Source of the DNA: Mastigias papua
Taxonomy: Eukaryota; Cnidaria; Scyphozoa; Rhizostomeae; Mastigiidae
Direction: 5' to 3'
Length of the DNA stretch: 64,000 bases
NCBI GenBank assembly: GCA_964019165.1
Contig: OZ025278.1
Location: 6,398,517 to 6,462,516, forward strand
Below are positions 1 to 10,634 of this stretch, piece after piece; positions within the stretch are counted from its first letter, which is position 1, and each line of letters starts with the position of its first letter. Under the pieces are notes generated by a model, which worked only from the letters and a program-made list of their open reading frames with translations, had not been told where the DNA came from and ran no database searches. Position numbers and translations under genes: made by a program.

Positions 1-1190
1 TGCGTATAGTTGAGATTTTCTTGAAACCTTGTTGTGACTGTAGCACAACATTTAGTTGTATATCCTACAGTAGGCCATTACCAGAACTTCTAAGAACGAT
101 AGTAGCAATACAGCTCCTTCTTATTAGTTCTTAACAATCTTTACCTTTTTACCATTCTCTACTGAAGCTTTCTATCACAGACCTATCTATTGAAAGGTCA
201 CCTATGCCAAATACTTTCGTATGTCATCCATTCCATTTCACGCACAATCCATGTTATGCTATATATTTGCACTTTTTCTCGGACATGATTTATACAACTG
301 ATTTATGTATGGTATATTTCGCACGTATTGAGATTGATTAATGTATGGTAAATTTGGTACTTATGATATATTTCTTATGTATGATATATTTGGTATCTAT
401 TTACACTGATTTATATTCATAAAATAGTATTCGATTATTTTATTTATTTTGCATTTGATGAGTAATTTTCACATGAAGACATTAGTCAATGATTAGCCAA
501 TCAATATTTGTCTGGATTATGCTGCCTTTACTTCTTTTCTTGACAGTTTCATTTCATTACACAATCAATTCCATATATTTATACGAATTAAAGTTCTATT
601 AATTGTTACAGCTTTACAACTGGCCTGAGAGGAACGGATTAACTAATTTATAGGATTTAGAGAAACTATTAATCTCCAGTGCACAGTTTTAATTGTAAAA
701 TGAAATAGGATTGTGAGTTTCGGAAAGTCAGTAGAAAGGAAGAAAAGAACCGAAAGACTTCCGAAGTTCTTGTAGAGAGAGAGTGTTCGCTTGCTCAGTG
801 TTCGTTCCGTAACTTATCTCCACCGATGGAGAATGCTAGCTAGCTCTTACAATTATACATAGTTGAAAAGTCAATTTTGTATTTTACAACTCCCTTAATA
901 AAGGGATAAGCTTGATAAAGGCTGCGAAAAAATTCTCTTAGATATCATTGTGCACGGTCAGGATCAGGGACACCTGCACGTAGCTAGGGCTGGGGTGGGG
1001 CAAGGTTTCCACTGAAGACACATTGTAGAAGCTTTCTACTAAAATATGTTGATCTTGGGGCTATATAAAATATTGCTCATATAGCTCTGTGCTCCCACAG
1101 TAATAGAATTTGACCTTCAGATCCTTTTGATAGGGAGAATCTTTACCTAAACGTGCAAATTTTCCTATTTCAAAGGCACTTCATTCCCCT
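1..1190. other. AT-rich stretch, no gene recognised
   Basis: No reading frame with recognisable protein similarity and no RNA gene was seen. Between about 300 and 412 there are loosely repeated AT-rich phrases of the type TATGATATATTTGGTA, which look like a decayed short tandem repeat. A purine-rich stretch lies near 725-785. Nothing more specific can be supported. Confidence 0.5.
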
Positions 1191-1600
1191 CATCATCATC
1201 ATCATCATCAATTTATTTACAGTTGGCTGTATTTATAGCTAAAAAAGAAGCTAATTAAGGCCAACCTAAACTAACTCTAAAACTAAGAGACCAAAACAAA
1301 AGAGAATATAACTACAGAACTAAGCCAAAAATTGGGCAGTAACAGCTGAAATAATGCCCAACTAAACTTCTTTATATTTTAGCAAGGAAATTCTATATCA
1401 TTACAAAGAAATTTAGAGGTTCTATCTTGTCCCTTCTGGATGAGGAGAGGAGAGCAGCTGTCCTCCTGCCCCCAGATCAGGTGTCTCTTGTCACAATTGA
1501 TTGACTTGGATGTCTTCAGGCTTTTGTCGTTAATTATATTTATAGAGAACCTGTCTAATCCATTTAACATTGAGAGAAGAAAGGAAAGCACTATGGTTGA
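1191..1600 (-). mobile_element. 5'-truncated CR1-like non-LTR element, 3' end
   Basis: Read on the minus strand, this ends in a short hairpin (GTTGGC pairing with GCCAAC, 1222-1265) followed by a trinucleotide tail, seen as (CAT)n on the plus strand at 1191-1210. The same hairpin with nearly the same loop occurs at 13441-13478, at the 3' end of a minus-strand CR1-like copy that still has recognisable reverse transcriptase. A 70-codon frame ends at 1379 and may be a C-terminal remnant, but on its own it is not recognisable. The assignment rests on the shared 3' terminus and tail, so the family is inferred. Confidence 0.5.
1329..1425. repeat. 97-bp direct repeat, copy 1
   Basis: This segment, starting AAATTGGGCAGTAACAGC, recurs at 1667-1763 apparently without change. 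It overlaps the end of the CR1-like 3' region. The two copies are 338 bp apart, which fits a local duplication or two insertions of related 3' ends. Confidence 0.85.
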
Positions 1601-1666
1601 CTAACAAGGACTTTTGCTTCTCTGTTGTGGATCACTTGTTAATGTATGTTGCCCGGCAACATTCCC

Positions 1667-1763
1667 AAATTGGGCAGTAACAGCTGAAATAATGCCCAAC
1701 TAAACTTCTTTATATTTTAGCAAGGAAATTCTATATCATTACAAAGAAATTTAGAGGTTCTAT
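1667..1763. repeat. 97-bp direct repeat, copy 2
   Basis: Second copy of the segment at 1329-1425, followed by unrelated sequence (CCCCGTATATCC). Copy 1 is instead followed by CTTGTCCC, so the right boundary at 1763 is sharp. Confidence 0.85.
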
Positions 1764-1884
1764 ACCCCGTATATCCTCGAGAGAAAGAGAGAGAGCCTGG
1801 GCGCTCATTTGAAAACTACCCTTCAAGAGGGGGCGCTCATTCAAAAGTCAGCAAATGAAATGAATGTATAGCGACTGCATTCAG

Positions 1885-2330
1885 AGATGAACGTTGCTGT
1901 TAATGTAGAAAATACCTGCGTAGAGAAATGGTTGAAAACTAACACATTTTCCTTGAATCCCGTAAGAACACAAGTCATGATACCCGGTTCAGCTCAAAAA
2001 CTGGGACAACGTCAAAAAATCACTGATTGCTTCCATGGTTAATTCCCTATTCTGTGATGAAGCCAAATTTCTTGGTGTTATGATTGATGATCCTTGAAAA
2101 TGTAAGTTCCTTCGAAGGAAAATCTCGCAAGTCCTTGGACTTTTGTAATATGCCGAACAATTTTTCCACGAGGATATTTTAAGGAACATATATTTAGACA
2201 TTGATGAACTTCACTCGAGTTACTGTTACTCAATGTGGGGATGCTGTGGTGATACGAAGCTGAATACTTTGCAGACAGTGCAATTCAGATTGCGTACCCC
2301 TGCAGTGATGATCTAACTCATTTTAAATTG
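1885..2330 (+). pseudogene. Reverse transcriptase thumb remnant (CR1-like)
   Basis: Plus-strand translation shows the region after the catalytic palm of a CR1/L2-type reverse transcriptase. A phrase VEKWLKTNTFSLN is followed by a KT-like and VMIPGS stretch, then LGVMIDD, then a segment matching the RxxLGLLKYAExFL region, then an SSYCYSMWGCCG stretch. The nearly intact copy at 19119-21956 has the same order of motifs (NWLKGNKLSLN, LGVHIDNS, RSLGLLKYAKRFL, YCCSVWG). The frame changes at least twice and contains stops, so it is an old dead fragment. Similarity fades after about 2330. Confidence 0.75.
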
Positions 2331-2848
2331 GAGGGCCTGGTGTCAACTGACGTCCCTAGTACTCTACACATTTTGAAATTTAACACAACATTAAGAGGCT
2401 ATCCTCCTTTGCAGCTGTCAATTGAAAGAGGAAAATAGATGCCATATTAAGTGAAGTTTCCAGCACTATTTGTAGTATTCAAAACCTACAAAATTCTTAG
2501 AAATGAGAAATTGAGGAGGAATTATCAGACAGCAGTAATAGGATTTTATTCCTATGCTTCAAACATATTGATATTCAGTACATCATATCACCATTGAACG
2601 TCAATACAGGTACAAAGTTATTACTTCTTCAGACCTTTAAAGCTGTGAATCATTATCACCTTACTTTTATGGAAATTTTCAGGGACGGAGTCCATACTTC
2701 GCTACTTGTAGATCAAAGAATGTTTAATACACTAGCAACGAAAACTTCGGCATTTTGAAGTTTAGCACAAAAAACTTTAGGACAAAAGTTTGACTGTTTC
2801 GGACATCTCCTATTCGGGGTCTTCTTCAGGTAAGACCATGTATGTAGC
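2331..2848. other. Unassigned stretch
   Basis: Probably more decayed retroelement 3' sequence, since it directly follows the reverse transcriptase remnant, but no motif can be named. A phrase near 2790-2830 (TTCGGGGTCTTCTTCAGG) reads acidic or lysine-rich on the two strands. It was not assigned. Confidence 0.35.
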
Positions 2849-3041
2849 AGGGGCGGCGGAGTAACAGTTTTGGTGGGGGGACTCGAGTGTATAGATTATC
2901 ATTGGAGGGACATGGAAGGGTACCCACAACGGAGCCGAGGGGGGGGCTATAGATCCTTCACTGTTTCTGATAAATGTAATGTAGTCATTGCATTTGTCAG
3001 GAATAGTGAAGGATCTATAGTCCCCCGGCTCCGCCGCCCAT
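2849..3041. repeat. Hairpin-forming inverted repeat (MITE-like)
   Basis: The left arm (2931-2976, GGAGCCGAGGGGGGGGCTAT and onward) is the near-perfect reverse complement of the right arm (2991-3036), with a 14-nt centre. GGGCGGCGGA at 2851-2860 also matches the complement of CCGCCGCCC at 3031-3039, so the outer ends pair as well. GC-rich ends in an AT-rich setting, high symmetry and small size suggest a miniature inverted-repeat transposon. No clear target duplication was established. Confidence 0.65.
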
Positions 3042-3224
3042 GTATAGCATAGTTAATGCCCGCCATTTAAAAGTTCTGCTTGATCAAATCGACTTGGCTT
3101 TGCATATAATCGTAGAAATCCATGAGCCAATGGCGTGGATTACCTTCATGATAGACAGATGAATGCACATTCAATACAGACGAAAAAGGGTTTTAAGGCA
3201 TATCCGAAGAACACCTTGTTGGAC

Positions 3225-6200
3225 AAGTCAGAAATGTTAAAATGAAGAAATTATTAAGAACTCAAAAATAATTGAAGATGAGAATATAGAGTTGGATGGT
3301 AGTAATTTACAACTTGATAAGTCTATGGACAGCGAGAAACAACAAACTGGCTCAAGTGAAGAACCTGAAGTTGTCCCAATAAGAGATCGCCCTGAAGGTC
3401 GATTAATGCTACTGAGATGACAAACGTTAAAGACCTAAAGCTGAAAGAAGAATTAAGAACAAACAGGAACAAAAATTTTGCTAGGTATATTGAAATGGAT
3501 ATAAACTACCGGAAATACGTAACTAAGGCTAAGCCAATTTCACAAGAAAAGCATTTGAATATTATAAATGAAATATTACCAGAAGAACTACCAGGATTAC
3601 ACGAACACCAAGAATTTAGCCAATGGATACTTAACGTAATATACTCTGCATCTGCTGTTACCATCCTTGAGAAGGAAGGAAGAACAAGAGAATGTAAAAA
3701 TTCCCTAACTACATAGAGCACTCAAGAATGGCAGAGAAGATTAGAATCATGAATTCAAATGCTAGGAAGGAAAATATCATATACCTACGTGCTACTCGAA
3801 TGTAAGAACAAAAGAAAACTACGTTCATCTTCAACAGATCATAAAGAAAAAACTAGAAAGATGGTTTGAAAATGCTACAAAAAGAAAGACTCCTACAGAT
3901 ACAAGTTAGATTAAAGCAACAACTAAAAGTAGAGAGCTTCGAACTTAAAAACAAGAAACAAGTTCAAGAAAGAAGGAGGGCTGATGGACTATCCCAAGTT
4001 GCACCTAAAACAGTACACAGAGAATTAAAAGGGCAAAAGAACAAGGCAACTAATAGTACACCTCAAAAGAACAATTTGAAGAATTTTGGAAAGCACTATA
4101 GGGTAAACCAACTGTATATAGCAATGATGCAACTTGGTTGAAAGACCTTGAGGATGAATACTACAAGGATTTCTACGATAATGAATATGAAATAAGGGGA
4201 GATCAGAGTTCTTGGACAAAGTACTTAGTACACTCCCGAACGACAAACCAGGAAGATATCTTCTCACTGGATTATGGATAAAGAAATTTCATAGCATGAA
4301 AGGAATTCTGAATGAAAACCTTATTAAGATGTTTAGCACAGAAGTTGACCCACCTGAATCACTGATAACATCAAAGACAACAGTGCTAGCAAAGAATGAA
4401 GAAACAGAGAACCCTATGACATGCAGACGTATAGCACTTCAAAACTGTATCTTTAAAGTCTATACAGCCGTCCTGGCAGACTTTATCACGGATCATTGTG
4501 AACAGAATACGATTATCACACTAGAACAAGCAGCAGGTAAAAGAGGTACCTAGGGCAGAACTGATCAGATGCTGATAAACGAAATGGTTTAAGAAGAAGT
4601 TCGAATAAACAGAAGGAGTTTAGCAAGTTTAGCAATCGCCTGGCTTGACTACAAGAAGGCGTTTGATAGTATATCACATGTTTGATTGCTAAGAAGTTTA
4701 AAGCTTGCAAAAATTCCAGGGAAAATGACTAAAGCCATTAAGAGGTTAATGGTTAAAGGGATGACAAAGGTTTTCTTTTCTGGAAAGAATAAGATTTTAG
4801 AAATAGACTTCATGTATTATCTACTAGAAGTGCTTAAATGGGATACTTTAAGCCTCATACGTTTTGTGTTCACAGTTAATTCGCTTTCTTACCTATTACA
4901 AAAGAAAGAGAGCTACAAAATAGGAAAAAATTTTGAAGGGAGAACCCTCTCACATCTCTTCTTTGTGAATGATCTAAAATTGTTTGCTACTACTCCAGAA
5001 TAGGAAACAGTGGTTCAAGTCACAAATGATGTCAAAATGGAATTTGGAGTAACTACATGTGCATTTCAATACATCACAAGGGGAAAATGAGAGAAAAGTG
5101 ATGGCATATTAATAGTAAACAGCCTCACACTACAAGAGATAGAAGAGGGAGACCAATATAAATACCTAGGAATACAGGAATCAGTTGGAATAGACGGAAA
5201 CCTAGGTAAGAGGATGGCTATTAGTAAGTATAGATCAAGAATAAAGCATATATAGCAGTCAGAGTTAAATGCTGCAAATAAAACCACGGAGCACAATACT
5301 CTAGCAATACTTGTCATTAGTTACACAATTGGAATACTCAACTGGAATAAAAAGAAATTAAAGTTATTGACATCCTGACGAAAGAAAATTTGACAATGAA
5401 TTGGAGTTTCCATAAAGCTAGTGACATTAACAGACTGTATGTAGCAAAAAGCAGGGCGATGATTATAATGTATAGAAGACCTGTTTTGAATGCAGAGTAA
5501 TTGGACTTAAGGATCACCTAGAGACAGCAGCTCCGGAACATAGTTTATTAGGAATGGTCTTGATGCACAAACGAGAGGGAATCATGAGATTAGGCCTGAA
5601 TTTCTGGAAGGTTAAATGCATGGAGGCGTGACAGAAAAGATGAAGAAGGAGCGAGAGAGAATATGGATAGAAAAGTCACCCATGGCTACCTGCAAAAGAA
5701 CATCAATAACAATGATTTCATAGATACCAAAGCGACAAATGAATAGCTGGAGCTCCGACTCTCGTCTCATCCAGAGGGACTTTCACATCAGACATATTCA
5801 GACAGCAAGAATTCTGTACCAGGAAGTGCTTAACATAGAACGCATGGAAGTCTATCCTCCAAAGGTAACGATCGAAGACCACCTAGGACTATTGTGGGAG
5901 CAAGAAATCATCATAGCAAGAACGTGCAGCACAATAGACCGGACATGTTAATATGGAACAAGCAAGAATGCAAGTTAACAAATGGATGTAACACGCCTGC
6001 TTGATACCAACATCCAACTAGTTTATGGACTCAGGAAACAGGATTATATCCAACTTATAAGTCAAATGCAACTACTATATCCGCAATACAAATTAACTCC
6101 TGTCTGCATCGCTATTGGAAGTATGGGAGCAATTCCCAATAACCTAGATTTGAACCTACGAAAATTGAATATCATGGATGATAGATTGATGGTAGTTCGG

Positions 6201-6285
6201 CATAGAATATAGAAAGCTTCAATTTTGGGGACTATCAAAATGTACAAGACAGTATTACTCTCATTAAATGAGAATGATTAGACAA
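3225..6285 (+). pseudogene. Degenerate R2/R4-like non-LTR retrotransposon polyprotein
   Basis: This is an old copy of the same superfamily as the element at 6907-13410, broken by many stops and frameshifts. In order: a fragment resembling the N-terminal helix region (QVRNVK, about 3225-3290); a pre-RT region (3417-4140); RT block 1-2 (LSTLPNDKPGRY...GLWIKKFHSM, about 4220-4310, corresponding to IPNWKAPGPDG in the younger copy); the palm DYKKAFDSISH (about 4650-4680); a mutated catalytic box FVNDLKLF (about 4963-4985, where the younger copy has YMDDLKLY); and a YKYLGIQ thumb motif (about 5158-5180). A GSMGAIPNN stretch (about 6118-6150) matches the IGALG phrase near the C-terminus of the family. 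It cannot be functional, having lost the second catalytic Asp context and its frame. Confidence 0.8.
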
Positions 6286-6768
6286 TAGGCACGTGTTGAA
6301 AAGACCAATGAAAAGGACTTTGAAAATGTGCACAATCTAGGGAGAGTTGAAAAATGGTATGAGCATCATCCAGATGGGGTTATTGAAAATGAATCAGTGA
6401 AAATTTTATGGGATATGACAATACAATGTGATCATCATATTTAAGCTAGGAGACCGGATATCATAGTTATGGAAAAGGACAGCAAGAAAGCTTTGATTAT
6501 TGATATTGCCTCTTCAGAAGATTACAATGTTGTAGAGAAGGAAAGTGAGAAAGTAGAAAAATATCAAGATCTTAAAAGGGAGATTAAGAAATTGTGGAAC
6601 TTGAGGAGCGTTGATGTGATACCTGTAGTTGTTGGTGCACTAGGATCAGTGAGTAGACGGATTGGACAATGCTTGGAACAAATTGGGATTGATGTTAGAA
6701 TTGGATTGTTACAGAAGACAGCTTTGTTAGGGACAGCAAGAATTCTGCGAAAAGTTTTTGAGAGCTAA
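6286..6768 (+). pseudogene. 5'-truncated R2/R4-like element: restriction-like endonuclease domain
   Basis: Only the C-terminal endonuclease part of a second copy is present. It contains KWYEHHPD, then ARRPDIIV, then ALIIDIAS, then KYQDLKREIKKLW, VVGALGSV and ARILRKVFES before the stop. RPD followed by an ID motif is the PD-(D/E)XK-type active site known from R2-group retrotransposons. One TAA interrupts the frame at 6442-6444, just before ARRPD. The abrupt start fits 5' truncation during target-primed reverse transcription. It sits directly behind the older copy and ahead of a younger one, all in the same orientation. Confidence 0.8.
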
Positions 6769-6906
6769 GATGAGAATCATACAAAGGACCTTTGGCCACA
6801 GGTGTTGGCCCGCTCTTTTGACTAAATTCAGCATAAGATCTGCCTGAACTAGAATGCTAATACTTACAAAAATAATAATAACAATAATAATAATAATAAT
6901 ACTTGT
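6769..6906 (+). repeat. 3' UTR and (TAA)n tract
   Basis: A short 3' untranslated region follows the endonuclease stop and ends in an AAT/TAA trinucleotide run with one interruption (about 6870-6901). The 5' end of the next element begins immediately afterwards. The (TAA)n therefore marks the join between two same-orientation copies. Confidence 0.7.
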
Positions 6907-7189
6907 CTTGGGTATGACAAAAAACTGCATCCGGTTGTGGAGTTTCGACGTGGGATAATGAGGTTACCCTTAGCTGCAACTACCTCCAGGTCACCCTTGA
7001 GCAAGGTGTAGTACCTGTCAGCTCTCCCCGAGGTCTAGAAGTACCGGGTTGGCGTCCGGCGGGGGCTAATCTGTTTCATGGGTAGGAGGGACTCTCTAGC
7101 CTTGGTCGGCAACTCTCCTATTGATGGTGTCAAGAGAAAAACACGGCTTTTTGGTGATGCTTAAACCATTCTCACGTAAGTGATGTATA
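6907..7189 (+). other. Probable 5' UTR of the younger R2/R4-like element
   Basis: This GC-richer stretch separates the (TAA)n tract from the first ATG of the polyprotein. It contains ordered C/G-rich blocks (CTCCCCGAGGTCTAG, GGCGTCCGGCGGGG) unlike the surrounding AT-rich sequence, which suggests structured RNA. Some R2-group elements carry self-cleaving ribozymes here. I could not fold one convincingly by eye. Confidence 0.5.
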
Positions 7190-7895
7190 ATGAGTTCAAA
7201 CAATATGTTAGACAACGACGTCAATAGGACTGGAACCAACAATGGTGAAAGTCCTTCGTCCGGCAGGTGTCCCATGGCACAGCAGCATGGGCCTGGTCGT
7301 CATCCAACTACTGCTGGGAGGATGAGAAGGAAATGTACACAGCAAGAAAACAGAGTAGTTATGGAATGTTTCTATTTGAGTGACCCAAAGACGAGAGGTT
7401 ATAGAAAAAGAATGCATATGTTGTGGAAAGACAGAAAGATGGTAAATGTCACAGAACAACGGCTGATTGATCAGAAGAGCCAGATTATTAAGAAACAGTG
7501 GCTGAGTTCACTAGAGCTAGAAGAAATACAAAGGAATGTCGAAGATGCCACATATGGTGGAGTAGCTAGATCTATAGTAGAAAAAAGTGACCCTGACTTA
7601 GAAATGACAACAACTAGGGGTGGTAGTGAACGAGTAGATCCACAAATTGAACGTAATGAGCAAGTAGATGGGATTAAAATCAAGGATGGTGTAGTTTTAA
7701 TGGAAGAGGACAGAGAGATGTTGAAAATGATGATGAAAGTCAAGAAAAAACCAAGGATTCGATTACCAGCAATGAGTGGAATAGACGGAGTGAAGCTGAA
7801 GGAGACAGTGAAGAAGGTTAATGGTGTACTAGAAAAGCTTAAAATAGATAACATCACAGAAATGAATGATACAATATACTATGGTGCAGCTATGG
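7190..7895 (+). pseudogene. R2/R4-like polyprotein, N-terminal part (split by hAT insertion)
   Basis: First part of a single-ORF non-LTR retrotransposon protein. The ATG at 7190 is chosen because an in-frame TGA lies three codons upstream. Residues about 46-62 (RRKCT, then ENRVVMECFY), 71-79 (YRKRMHMLW) and 87-114 (VTEQRLIDQ, LSSLELEEIQ) form a Myb-like helical DNA-binding region, expected in this group for target recognition. A charged linker follows. The frame is open up to the insertion point, where the 8 bases AGCTATGG were duplicated by the transposon. The last natural codons before the break continue in the same frame at 10643, once the 2,739-bp transposon and one copy of the duplication are discounted. 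Confidence 0.85.
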
Positions 7896-7910
7896 CAGTG
7901 GCGGATCTAG
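7896..7910 (+). repeat. hAT left terminal inverted repeat
   Basis: CAGTGGCGGATCTAG. It matches the complement of the right end at 14 of 15 positions. It is followed at once by a 10-bp hairpin, GACATTCGCC (7910-7919) with GGCGAATGTC (7931-7940). Confidence 0.9.
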
Positions 7911-8688
7911 ACATTCGCCACATTCGCACTGGCGAATGTCAGAATTTAGATCCTTCTGAAAACTCTTAAAAGGTCTATTGAAGCATTTTAATGCTTAAGT
8001 ATTTTTAATATATGCTTTGACGTTTTAGATTGTTGCAACTGTTAGTTAAAGCTCGTAGGTATCCTTCTTAACCCGAATCACCTTTCCCATGGCATCTATC
8101 CGAGCAAGTGCCTCAGACACCCACCTCGTTTTCATTTTGTACTTCGTTGCATTCCCCTCCCCCAGGGTAATCTCCAAACTTCACTACTTTACGGAGCCAA
8201 TAAGATTCGTGGCGAATGTCAAAATTTTTTATAGTAAATTATAGCTGCGTGCGCTTATGAGATCAAAGGTAAAAAGTACCCACAAGAATGTTTGCGAATG
8301 TCTGACGTCAAAGGAGATGTCCAGGGTAAAAAGCGAATAGGAAAAAGCAATGGGAGAAATGATCTTGCGAATGTGGCGAAAGGAAGTGAGATCATGATGC
8401 AAAGCTAGAGAATGGGGATAGCCACAAGAACTTGGGAGAATGAAAACCTCGCTTTAGTGCCGTGCCTGCTCTGTTGACATGCCAGAGTGGAAGGTTTACA
8501 TCGATTGAAATATTAAAAACTTGAAATTGGAAAAGTCTCAGCGACACATTTTGGAATTCTTGCATCAAATATCAAAGTTGATGAAGCAGGGAGATTCTAA
8601 TGGCATAAAAGAAGTCTCTTAGAATACCGAAGCTCTCTGGACATGCTAACTCGAAGGAGCCTTAACAATGTTATTTCCTATAAACTAG

Positions 8689-9720
8689 ATGAGGTCGCTA
8701 ATCTGTGCTAGGAGTACCATGGCATCACAGGTATATTTTGAAAAAGGTCAGACTGCAGTGCCCATAACGTATGCTGTATGTGTACATTCAGAACAATGCT
8801 TCCTGGACTCATCATCTTTGTGCATTTTGTACCAGCAAAATGCAACGTGGAAACAAGAGTATGAAAAGGATTCAGCAAGTTGAACAAGTTGCTACGTTTT
8901 ACTAATGTTAATGCCTTAAGTGTTTTCTTATTCTGGTTCACACGTAAGTTCATTGCTGATGAAAATTGCTTTTATAATGCTGTTTCTTTAATGGTAATTG
9001 GGCATGAAAATTCATACCATCTACTCCAAGCCTTTTATTCTGCAGAACTTTGTCTTTATCCAGATTTTATGCATCTCATCCACATTTTATTACTATTCTG
9101 GCAAAAAAAGAGAACTTCTGGCCTTCTTGAAACAATTTTCTCCCTATCAATAACATTCCAAGCAAGTGATCATTTTGATAAGTCTCTGCAAAAATATGCA
9201 GGTTGTGTCAAGCTTGAATTAAATTCTCAAAGCAGAAGATGGAACCCCTCAACTTGCCTTATGGCATTAGCAAGTATTTTAGGATTGCCAACTTATTCCC
9301 TTTATCCTGAAACTGGCAATAGACATGCCATTTCTCCAAGGGTTGTACAGGTCCATTTAGGAGAGATGAAGTGTTAATTGCATTCCATCAAACCAATGTG
9401 CATAGTCTGTGCACACCCAAAAGGCAAAAAGGCATTATACAAGCTTGATAATATAGCTCCTGTATTTACTGTCAATGATGAAAGTCAAATATATTCTATA
9501 CAAAGTCATATACTGATAATCTCTCCCCCAAAACTAAGAAAAGTGGAATCAATATCTACCAACTCCAGCATATGCATTGCTGCCTTTCATAAAATGAAGA
9601 TACCAGTTCTAAGTTAAGGGAGTTGTTCAGGGAAGTATTGATGATAAAGAAAAGCTGGATGAAAAGCCCCTTTTTGCCACTTTTGGTTCTGACATTGGCT
9701 CCTTTTATCATGAAACTGAT
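8689..9720 (+). pseudogene. OTU/vertnin-like gene remnant carried by the hAT element
   Basis: Three adjoining frames look like parts of one protein. The first (8689-8883) has VPITYAVCVHSE, resembling the region ahead of the OTU fold. The second (8880-9377) has ADENCFYNAVSLMVIGHE, matching the OTU cysteine-protease pattern D-x-x-C-x-x-x-A with the extended S-L-x-x-x-G-x-E seen in vertnin-type proteins, and later LMALASILGLPTYSLYPE, another characteristic stretch of that family. A stop at 9375-9377 is followed by more open frame to 9617, then a frame change to about 9720. OTU proteins cleave ubiquitin chains, and vertnin is a DNA-binding developmental protein with this fold. The copy is broken by one stop and at least two frameshifts. 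Family assignment is by motif only. Confidence 0.55.
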
Positions 9721-10619
9721 TAATCAGAAGAGTTCTGGTTTAAATCAAGGTTCATTATGGGTGGTTGACAAGAGGTGATTAGAAAGTTTTCAATGGTTTA
9801 AAAGGTCCAAATGTCTTAATGCAGTACCTATTTGCCTTACATGTGCATTATTTGGGCATCCAGTTGATTCAAATACCTAAAGATTGAACAGGCTAAACAC
9901 AGAACCTTTTTCTGACTGGTCATGTGGCTCCAGATTTAATTCAGGACCATGAAAGTAAGTCAGAAATTCATAAAACTTCCATATTGACAACACAGGACTT
10001 TTTAAGCACTGTTGAAAATAAAGAGAAATCTACTGATTTGATTCATAGTAGAATTTTAAGCCAGACAGTGTCAGTGAATTGAACCAAACCAGCACCAATA
10101 GTAAAGACAATCCTGTTGTGTAGAAGACAAAACATATCTGTAATAGGCCATAGAGCTGACTTATCATAATGTTTCAGTAGACTGTGGGAATTTCCAGGCA
10201 ATGTTGAACTTGAGGGTGGATAGCGGAGATGAAGTTTTGAAGATCATTTTGAAACAGCTACTCAAAATACAACATGGAGATGAAAAGCAACTCACAATGA
10301 GGTACTATCATGTTGTGCCGAAGTAATTACTGAAGATGTAGTCAGTGACATTAAGAAAAAAAATCCTTCTCTTTTCTTGCTGAGTAAGTCAAAGATTGCT
10401 TCACTAAGGAACAAATGCCCCTTGTCTTGCAACAGTAAATTCAGAATATGACAGTTATGCCTTATCGAAAATAATTACCCCGCAACGACGCTTGAAAGTT
10501 CAAATCACAATTTATTGTCTACGATGCATTGGAGACTTTCAGTTATAAGAAACGGAAGTGGGCGCGGTTTATGGGCGTGGTTCTTATTTTTGATGGTTTT
10601 GCGAATGTCACGATATTTC
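9721..10619. other. hAT interior without recognisable gene
   Basis: Scattered short open stretches (for example around 10190-10290) may continue the OTU-like gene, but all are broken. No transposase motif (RNase H-like DDE or hAT dimerisation domain) was recognised on either strand. Confidence 0.4.
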
Positions 10620-10634
10620 CTAGATCCGCCCCTG
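10620..10634 (-). repeat. hAT right terminal inverted repeat
   Basis: CTAGATCCGCCCCTG on the plus strand. It is followed directly by the second copy of the 8-bp target duplication (10635-10642). Confidence 0.9.

Larger units (their letters stand above)
7896..10634. mobile_element. hAT-type DNA transposon, 2,739 bp, with 8-bp target duplication
   Basis: The left end reads CAGTGGCGGATCTAG (7896-7910). The right end reads CTAGATCCGCCCCTG (10620-10634), its reverse complement with one mismatch. The same 8 bases AGCTATGG flank both ends (7888-7895 and 10635-10642), which is the hAT signature. It sits inside the R2/R4-like polyprotein gene and splits it. The motif GCGAATGTC or its complement recurs near the left end and inside (7910-7940, about 8213, 8294, 8364) and near the right end (about 10601). 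No transposase frame was recognised, so it is probably non-autonomous. It carries an OTU/vertnin-like pseudogene. Confidence 0.9.

Noticed and set aside
2870..3052. 60-codon frame across the hairpin
   Set aside because: It lies entirely within the inverted repeat and has no protein-like features.
6907..7189. HDV-like ribozyme at the 5' end of the R2/R4-like element
   Set aside because: The position is right for the group and the sequence is GC-rich, but I could not find a convincing double-pseudoknot pairing by eye.
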